Origin: Lichtheimia corymbifera B2541
Taxonomy: Eukaryota > Mucoromycota > Mucoromycetes > Mucorales > Lichtheimiaceae
Length of the DNA stretch: 64,000 bases
Direction: 5' to 3'
Assembly: GCA_000697475.1 (NCBI GenBank)
Contig: JNEU01001097.1
Coordinates: 1-64,000 of the forward strand
This document shows positions 57,077 through 64,000 of this stretch, piece by piece. The position numbers and the translations under genes are program-made. Position 1 is the stretch's first letter. Each line of letters opens with the position of its first letter. Below the pieces are notes generated by a model, which ran no database searches, was not told the origin of the DNA, and saw nothing but the letters and a program-made list of their open reading frames with translations.

Positions 57077-58763
57077 TGGGGGAAAAAGAAAAGAGCAAAG
57101 TCGAGAGATAATGAAGCAGCGGAACAAGGTGTCAAAATGCATTGATTTCAGCCCAACCTCAAAATCCACCAAGTTCCTCGCTTGTAAGCTTGCTGTAATG
57201 TATCATTGAATAAATCACGTCAAACCATGCACAAATATAACGCGTCCCAACTGGGTACCTACATGCCCAGGAAACTGTTTTCGTTGTATACAACGCCACA
57301 TGTTATTACGTATACATTTTGATATGCAACTAGGTAGTTGTAGTAGTACAAAATCCAGGATGGGCAATTGGTGATGGGAGCTCGGGAGATAAAAGGTCTG
57401 ACCGGCAGTTGGTACCTATTGCCCATCATTTGAGTAACCCCTGACTTCCTTTTAAACCTTGATCGGGTGCATGCAACCAAGTCGGCGTTTCAGGAGTGAA
57501 AAATTTGGTCGTGCACTGCTATTTTCACAACAACCAGAACATAAGCGGCAAACCTGGGGGCAAAGGGGCCCAAGAAAAAAAGAGGGAGAGAAAGCACTCG
57601 TATTCGAAAAGGGGAAGATAGAAATTTCACGAATGGAAAAGAACAACATACTTGTACTCAGGATATCATTGTTACCAACGCACCTGGGTAGGAGAGAAAG
57701 CCAAGTTGATTGGAGTAAAGCGCTGATTCGATTGCTGAATCAAATTGTTGAATCATCCTCGTTACCCAATAGCATGACTATTATGCGGGATTCAAGATAC
57801 CAAAAAAAAAGCTATTTGTTCTCTTGTACGACAGAAACACTCATGTACCTTTTCTCTTTCTTTCTTTTGCTCATACGGAAGATATTTTGTAGGAGAGCTA
57901 AAGGGGCTGGGAACATAGCGGAGAATGCAACAGGGTTTACGCACTTGTCATTATTCAAAGATCTTCCCTAATGGGCCCAAGGGCTAGGCCCACACACACA
58001 CGCATACACACGCTCACACACGACATTTGTTGCTGTGATCGAAAGAGCATCACATCGTATGGAAAGCTTTGACTCCGTTTCTTTCTTTCGATCTACATAC
58101 GTGTACAAGCTTGCATGCATGCATGCTACATCCCCCAAACCATCTTAACCTGTTAGAGTGTATTTCTTGCATATCCAAAAGTGCCATCACCATGGTGCAC
58201 AGATACTCACACAATGCAGTAATAGAAATAGAGGTGGCCACTCTTTGTTTATTCCTGCAGCATGCGCTTGTATAGCTGTCATTAAATCTCGATTAACATA
58301 GGGTTGGTCAAAAAAGTCGTCATTCGGGGCAGCGACCCAAAATGGAAATAGTGAATTCACATATGAGAGCATATGTAGCCAGACACTGGGTTCAGTGACG
58401 GGGTAAAAAAGACAATATAAAGAAAAGGAACACGCTATGCATGGACCAATACAGAAAATATTGAAAGACTATATGCAGTGTAAAAGAAAAAAGAAAGATA
58501 GAAACAAAAAATTGTGCTTACGATAAATCATTAAAAAGGTCTTGTCAATGGTGCATTGTTGTTGTTGTTGTGATCGCGATGTTGTATACTTTTTGCGTAC
58601 AAAGGAGCATATGGGATGGAAGAAAGTAAGGGTGTGCGTATGTATATATGCTTAAAATGTGTGGCAAATCTCGGTCATCTTCCATGAAAATGTACCATGC
58701 ATGCGTGTGTGTGCGTATGTATGTAAAAGAAATGAGGAAATTGACCACACCACGCGAGCAATG
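57077..58763. other. Intergenic region with one weak open frame
   Basis: About 1.7 kb. A plus-strand frame from ATG 57471 to 57971 (167 codons) is open, but its composition (basic N-terminus, then hydrophobic LMYLFSFFLLLI) does not match any family and no neighbouring exon supports it, so it is not called as a gene. A (CACACA) run is at 57991-58021. Confidence 0.4.
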
Positions 58764-59384
58764 TCATTGTGAAGCTGTTGTGCGACCGATGTTGTCATCA
58801 TGTGCTCGATCCTGGGGCTGTTGCTGCTGTTGCTCAGACGAGGACGATGATGAAGATGCTGCACGCTGATTGTGTTGTAGTAGTTTAGTTGCCCTGAAAT
58901 GAGCCATATCATGAGAAAGCCGGTTCAAGTTGCGATGAATACGACGCACTTGTACCATCAAATCATCGTATGCAATACTGAGCTCACGGTCAATGTCATC
59001 CAATCGCTCTTCGTGTGATAGTGATGCCAGCGGGGCCACTGGAAATGCATTTTGCATCGACTGGAATACAATCTCCACAGACATCCACTCGTCGTACAAT
59101 GTGTCCAATGCATCCTGCAAGCTAGTCAATCGGCTGTTGCCTGGCTCGTTGTTGCTTGATGATGCCGCCGCTCGTGATAGTTCAAGGGCTGAAGATTGCG
59201 ATCCTGGTGTTGCTGTGTCGCCAAGTGATGTCCCAGCAGAAGCTACGGCTGACCGGATACTAACGTTGGAAGATGTTGATGCACGTCGTGTGCCATCGGA
59301 ATATCGAGTATATTTGCGTGGTTTTGCACTATCGTTTGGAGGACGATTGCCACCTGGCGTTTGTTGTTGGTTTGAACGTGACAT
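58764..59384 (-). CDS. Small coiled-coil protein of unknown function
   Basis: A single-exon frame of 206 residues from MSRSNQQQTPGGNRPPNDSA (ATG 59384). An in-frame ATG at 59462 would add 26 residues. The first 75 residues are polar and disordered with Arg/Ser/Thr. Residues about 85-170 are helical with heptads: LQDALDTLYDEWMSVEIVF, LDDIDRELSIAYDDLMVQVR and IHRNLNRLSHDMAHFR. The tail is poly-Ser then poly-Gln. The helical core argues for a real gene. No family is recognised. Confidence 0.65.
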   Translation of the reverse strand: MSRSNQQQTPGGNRPPNDSAKPRKYTRYSDGTRRASTSSNVSIRSAVASAGTSLGDTATPGSQSSALELSRAAASSSNNEPGNSRLTSLQDALDTLYDEWMSVEIVFQSMQNAFPVAPLASLSHEERLDDIDRELSIAYDDLMVQVRRIHRNLNRLSHDMAHFRATKLLQHNQRAASSSSSSSEQQQQQPQDRAHDDNIGRTTASQ

Positions 59385-61954
59385 TGGGTTGTTGAATTGA
59401 GTGATAGGTGAATATAATACAGGATAGACTAATGCCGTGTTGTAGAAAGATCGATAATTCATAAAGTAGAAAAGTTGAGAATATCCCTCTGGCAGTAGAT
59501 AACAATGGGATGGTTGATATCAATAGCGTCAATGGCGTGTAGAAGCGATGGAGAATACACAGAGCTAATGCCCATGCACTCTCAGATGTGTGATGCTGAT
59601 AAGGAAGCAAAAAGAACAAGCAGTGAAATCAAACGAAGGAATGATTGGAAGGACCAGAAAGGGTGTGATCGGTCGAGCTTTTAAATGTCGATTGTATATA
59701 ATCCCTGCTTACGGTCATTGTGTCTGGGGGGAGGAACGGAGCGGATTGTCCAAAAGAAGGGGGGAGTTTGTTAGTATCAATTTTCCAATTCCTCGGTACA
59801 GTTGAACGGCGCTTTGCTGAGAGATCTGCATAGTAGCACAAAAACAAGCATAGTATGGTATCCTAGCACCTGCACAATGAAAATGTGCGATTTTTACGCT
59901 GCAGGCGTGTTTCCTTTTTTCCTCGAGGACATGTACCAAGCATACATACATGACCAATGACAGTGCACTTGCGTCGATATATTGAATACATGTACTGAAA
60001 TGTCGACGTCAGGGGCAAACACCAAATAACACGTTCAACGCCTTCTTACGTTGCAGGCACTTTTGTCTGAGAAAGAGATGTGTTTTCGATTACTTCCCCT
60101 TTTTCCTCCCTTTATAACACTTCAAAGCTGATACATGCCTAATATACTTGACCAGCCGGTGTAATGTCATCATTAGAACCATATTGATGCACGTTGAACA
60201 TCCTTTATTTTTTGCTTTGACGCGTATGCTTATGTCATTTTATACCATAAATATTTGGTACATCAGGGTTCGGTGTGAGCTTAACTTGCCGCTGCTGGAG
60301 TTCCAAGCTGATACTTATGATGCAGTTACACTGGTGTATAGGCCATCAATAAACGACGTATTCGAGTTAGTGACAACGAGGAGATTTTCATCCAACATTG
60401 TGAATGAGCATTATGGTGATGATCACCATTAGAGCATTCCACAAATCGGCTATAAAAGTTGAAAATGGACAATGGGTGATGTGCGGTGTTGGCATGTGGG
60501 GCAAAAAGTCATGGGGTGTGATGAGGCGTTGAGGAGGAAGGGGGGAGAGCTGAATGACACGTTGCACGTTGCACCATTTTACAAATATGGTATTGACGAC
60601 TGTCTTTTTGAGCAGGAATCCCGGGCTGACGACTTTTGGGCGTGAACGTGGTCAGTGCACAGTGAGCTACGAGAGTCGAGATTCTTTTCGTTTCCTTATT
60701 TTGCATGCGATAACTCCCAATACCATCAGACCCAGCGATATACCAACCATCCCATCGATGTACATGCAACATGTGCGTGGATTGAATGATTGCCCCCACC
60801 ATCAAATTGGCCGGATACCTTTTCACTGATACTCCTCCGCTAATTGTATGTATGTGGCTCACCCTGATCTATCATTACTTTTAGTTTGAACTTTTCAAAC
60901 AAGGTTGACCACATGTTTATAATGCCGAGTAATGTGTCAAGCTTTAGGCGCGCATTTGAAATCATGAAAACGTCGAAAAAGGAAAACATCAAGAGATTGT
61001 ATGGCCACACCACCCCTTTCATTAACATCCACTGGTGCCCGTGGCTTGTATCCAATAAGGCATGCATCCCGTTTTATGCTGGTGGTATGCTTATTGGAAA
61101 TAAGAGTAATAAGACGATTCTGTATCTACATGAAGATGTGGCACAGAGATCCCGCTATCCTCATTGGGTAATTCTTCTCCTCATTGGGCAATATTATATA
61201 TCCGACATCCGATCACAGACTCCCATACTTTGGCATGTGCTCTTTGATGACCACAAAGAAACCAACACTTTTTCTTTTTTCATGCTTCACCATGATTATT
61301 TAGTAAAGCACCAACAATGATCTTGAGCATTGATGGAAGGAAAGGATCAAGATCCCCTTTATATACTCTTCCTCATCACCAATTCCACATCAGCTTGAAG
61401 TGGTCGTGGTCAACACCTCTCGCAAGTTTGTGTTAGGATCGAAACAGCAGGCTCAGATACAATATATCAGTCGTTTTGGTGGGACACATGTCATCGCGCT
61501 GGTGATACGAGTATAAGACGACAGCAAAAACCAATGTATGCTTAAACTCCTTTTCCCCTGGTGATAATTAAAAAGGATATATTGTATGGCTATAATGCTC
61601 TCACTCGATTATATTTGATCCTGTTGCTTTCATGGATTTATTAGGATCAATGACAACAACGACGACAATGAATGAAAGAATCATGAAACTGAGGATACAG
61701 CGAATATCACTACAACACGCATTGACGTTTTTTTCCTTAAATAGCTTCTTGATGATCAATCAATATGGTGGATGGTGATAACAGCATAGTTAAGTGATGA
61801 GACAAAGAACGGGCCATTCCGCATTTGATTGTGGTGAGCTGCGGGTCAACTTGTTCCAGTCACGAAGCTGGCACTCTGAGATTTTTCGCCTTTCTTTCTT
61901 TCTGCAACCCTCCTTCCACCCACACACACACACCGCTTGTGTCTCTTCAACCAA
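59385..61954. other. Intergenic region with a weak hypothetical frame
   Basis: About 2.6 kb. The only longer frame is on the plus strand, ATG 60913 to 61320 (135 codons, FIMPSNVSSFRRAFEIMKTS...), which shows no family motif and is doubtful. The rest holds nothing I can support. A CACACA run sits at 61920-61934, just before the DUF262 gene. Confidence 0.4.
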
Positions 61955-63649
61955 ATGGCAACACATGTGGACCGACCAGGCAGCAAATCCATGGCACCAC
62001 CAAGGATAAATGGTAAGCATAGTTTGATTTGTGAAGGACCAGTGTGCTAATTAGTGGTCTCGTTTGACAGACATGGTCAATAAGCAAATGATCAACTTGG
62101 TACGACCCTGAATCTCGTTGAAAGTGTAGCATCAAGTGAGCTAATCTCGCCCGTTCTTATCGAACATAAATAGGAGACACCCTATCAGCGTGAAGTTGTT
62201 TGGCAGACTCGGAAAATGGGCGACCTGATTGATACCATCGTACACAACTTTTACGTACCACCATTGATCTTTGCAGTTCGAAAGAACAAGGACAACCGTG
62301 TGATAAGATATTGCATTGATGGCAAGCAACGCATTTCATCGATTGTTGGGTAAGTAGTTTTGGACGAGTGGATTGAGCAATTATGTATGTTGATGCATGA
62401 TTGTTTTTAGATTCATGAACAATGAATTTCCATACACCCACGTCGAAGCCGACGGTACCACTACCGACTATTATTACGCAGAATCGGTGGATAGGAATAG
62501 AAAACACAAGTCAGGTATGATATATATTCAAGGAATCCAGAGAATGCAAGTTAACCATGTTGCATCTATAGGTAGAGAATACTTGCCTCCCGACCTTCGC
62601 CAGCGCTTTGATGAGTTTGAGATCCTTGCTGGTAAGCATTTTGTACGACTAACAAATAACAACATTCTTTGATAACTAAGTGATTGATATAGTTGAATAC
62701 AGCAATTTGAGTGTGGAAGCTGAGGTAAGATAAAAAGGAGATGTGGATCAAGAGACAACAATGAGCTAAAGAAATATGATAGGTGGAGATCTTTTCACGA
62801 GTGCAACTTGGCGTCCCGCTTACAAGTGCTGAAAAGCTCAAAGCACACATGTCGCCTACAAAGGATTTCTGCGAGGAGCTACATACCCTCTACCGAAAGG
62901 ATCTGTCATTCCTGTTCAGTGATATTCGATGTCGATTATTCCAGCACATTGTCAATTTGCTCTTGGTTCTTAAGGCGGATTCACCCAATTTCCCAGTAAC
63001 GAAGAAGAATGTGGAGACGTTTTTACAGGTGCAGACACCACCCACTGACGAACTGAAGAGAAAGATCAAATATGTCCTCGACATTGTTGGAGAAATCGCG
63101 AGATCACCACACTCATGGGTGTTCACACAAGTCAATGGTCAGGAGAAAGGGATATTAGCACTTGAATTCGTTTGCTTTGGTCTCTATGTCTCAAAAGTGC
63201 CACGTCGTTTCAGCCGATCGATTGCAGACTTTGCGAATGATTGTCACGAACTTCGATCCTATATTCACAGCAAAATCCGGACCAAGACTCCCATGATGGG
63301 ATCACCATCATATCGTGTTGCGTATCAATGGTTGGAAGAAAAATTGGATACCATGGGTTTGCGGCCTGCTATGGTTCGTACACCAGCTGAACCATCATTG
63401 ACACCAGATACTGAGGAGTATGAGGAAGATGAGGATCTATTGGAAAGCACCTTGGCACATCTCAACACCAATAGTTTGCTACACAAGAGAAAACGACCTG
63501 CAGTATGCCTTGAAACACCCGTACAACCATCAACGATCGCCACCACCATCCCCACCGCCACCGCCAACACCACCACCGCTCCTAGTCATAATCACATCCC
63601 GCGACAACGCCCTGTAGCTCGCCGTGGAGGCAAGTTTCCTCGTCGGTAG
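61955..63649 (+). CDS. DUF262 (ParB-like nuclease fold) protein
   Basis: Seven exons (61955-62012, 62071-62099, 62174-62349, 62411-62514, 62572-62631, 62693-62724, 62783-63649) give 441 residues. The N-terminal domain is DUF262/GmrSD-N type: INLETPYQREVVWQTRKMGD, LIDTIVHNFYVPPLIFAV, then the signature IDGKQRISSIVGFMNNEFPY. In bacteria this domain is the nucleotide-dependent nuclease or NTPase part of GmrSD modification-dependent restriction enzymes. Fungi carry stand-alone relatives of unknown role. The middle contains YSNLSVEAEVEIFSRVQLGV and LTSAEKLKAHMSP, also conserved in DUF262 proteins. The C-terminal 110 residues are acidic, then Thr/Pro-rich, ending in a basic RQRPVARRGGKFPRR that could be a nuclear signal. 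There is no C-terminal HNH (DUF1524) domain. Confidence 0.88.
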
Positions 63650-63780
63650 TGATATTCACCCCCCATTCCTTTATCATGTATATAGTACAACATAGGCATA
63701 TGCCATTTGCTCCCCAGAACCCACACATACAACTATGATCATCCTTCATTATCAAAACTTATAGTGAATTAAAATTGCTT

Positions 63781-64000
63781 TTACAAGTACATTGGGTTTA
63801 AATGCAGGGTATCGTTCACTCTAAGTAACTCTAATTCATTGTCTATAGTACAACGCAAAGTGGTAATCCCAGTATTAGACCATCTCAAATCGATCCATCC
63901 ATATCCATAACGGCTGCATACAGCATGTACTAATTCGGTCAAAAACATCCCATGTGAAACCACCAAGATGTGTCCTTGTTGATCCACTTGCTCCAAATGT
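63781..64000 (-). CDS. Histidine phosphatase (phosphoglycerate mutase-like), C-terminal part, right edge
   Basis: The frame is open to the right edge and stops at 63783-63781. It contains HILVVSHGMFLTELVHAVCS, in which SHG carries the second catalytic His of the histidine phosphatase superfamily, and ends LHLNPMYL. The N-terminal RHG motif lies outside the window, so the subfamily cannot be told. It is convergent with the DUF262 gene, 131 nt between stops. Confidence 0.8.
   Translation of the reverse strand, partial: HLEQVDQQGHILVVSHGMFLTELVHAVCSRYGYGWIDLRWSNTGITTLRCTIDNELELLRVNDTLHLNPMYL

Noticed and set aside
57471..57971. 167-codon open frame on the plus strand
   Set aside because: No motif, odd composition (basic then hydrophobic), and no splice or promoter context. 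Not enough to call a gene.
60913..61320. 135-codon open frame on the plus strand
   Set aside because: Unrecognised sequence with no supporting exon structure. Left as a doubtful hypothetical.

Overview
The window is a eukaryotic nuclear contig, and everything in it points to a zygomycete-type fungus (Mucoromycota, probably Mucorales). Genes sit about 2 kb apart. Nearly all are split by short introns of 50-80 nt with GT(A/R)NGT donors. Several products (a Vps3844-type vacuolar protein, a Kre9/Knh1-like GPI protein, a cytochrome b5-acyl-CoA dehydrogenase fusion, a DUF262 protein, a GH16 glucanase) are fungal in style. I cannot name genus or species. No bacterial operons, CRISPR, rRNA or intact tRNA were seen.

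Layout, left to right. 1-992 (-): mitochondrial F1-ATPase beta, cut by the left edge. 2138-3606 (+): mRNA export helicase SUB2. 4261-7896 (+): a membrane-anchored two-lobed amidohydrolase. 10245-11619 (+): a MIT-domain protein, convergent with 11802-15258 (-) VAC14. 15799-16127 (+): a mitochondrial ATPase inhibitor of the IF1 type. 16128-21191: a 5 kb gene-poor stretch with a degenerate direct duplication and a tRNA-like relic. 21192-24320 (+): a coiled-coil protein and a Vps3844-family protein. 26393-27148 (-): a Myb/SANT protein. 27149-30867: gene-poor. 30868-31709 (+): Mediator MED20. 31971-32977 (-): a GPI-anchored wall protein. 33980-37564 (+): BET1 SNARE, mitochondrial EF-P and the GTPase RBG2/DRG2. 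37783-38887 (-): a multi-pass membrane protein. 39557-40285 (+): low-molecular-weight phosphotyrosine phosphatase. 40351-41681 (-): 3-ketodihydrosphingosine reductase. 42244-43966 (-): AP-2 mu. 45465-47631 (-): cytochrome b5-acyl-CoA dehydrogenase. 48435-49525 (+): UTP23. 49559-52064 (-): a CBS/PB1 protein. 52698-53913 (+): a divergent PRPP synthetase. 54042-55666 (-): GH16 glucanase. 55888-57076 and 58764-59384 (-): two unknowns. 61955-63649 (+): a DUF262 protein. 63781-64000 (-): the C-terminus of a histidine phosphatase.

There is no metabolic cluster. A loose theme is membrane traffic (VAC14, BET1, AP-2 mu, Vps3844-like, MIT protein), with mitochondrial energy genes (ATP2, IF1, EF-P) and gene-expression genes (SUB2, MED20, UTP23) mixed in. 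The most notable signals are in gene structure: two GC-AG introns that restore conserved reading frames, and an unusual number of tiny coding exons (6, 7, 11, 14, 14 and 17 nt), one of which carries the catalytic motif of the GH16 enzyme. Other points of interest are a PRPP synthetase with altered active-site motifs, an amidohydrolase whose second lobe lacks the metal motif, and an eroded repeat at 18.3-19.4 kb. I saw no clearly undescribed defence or mobile system; the nearest candidate is the DUF262 protein.
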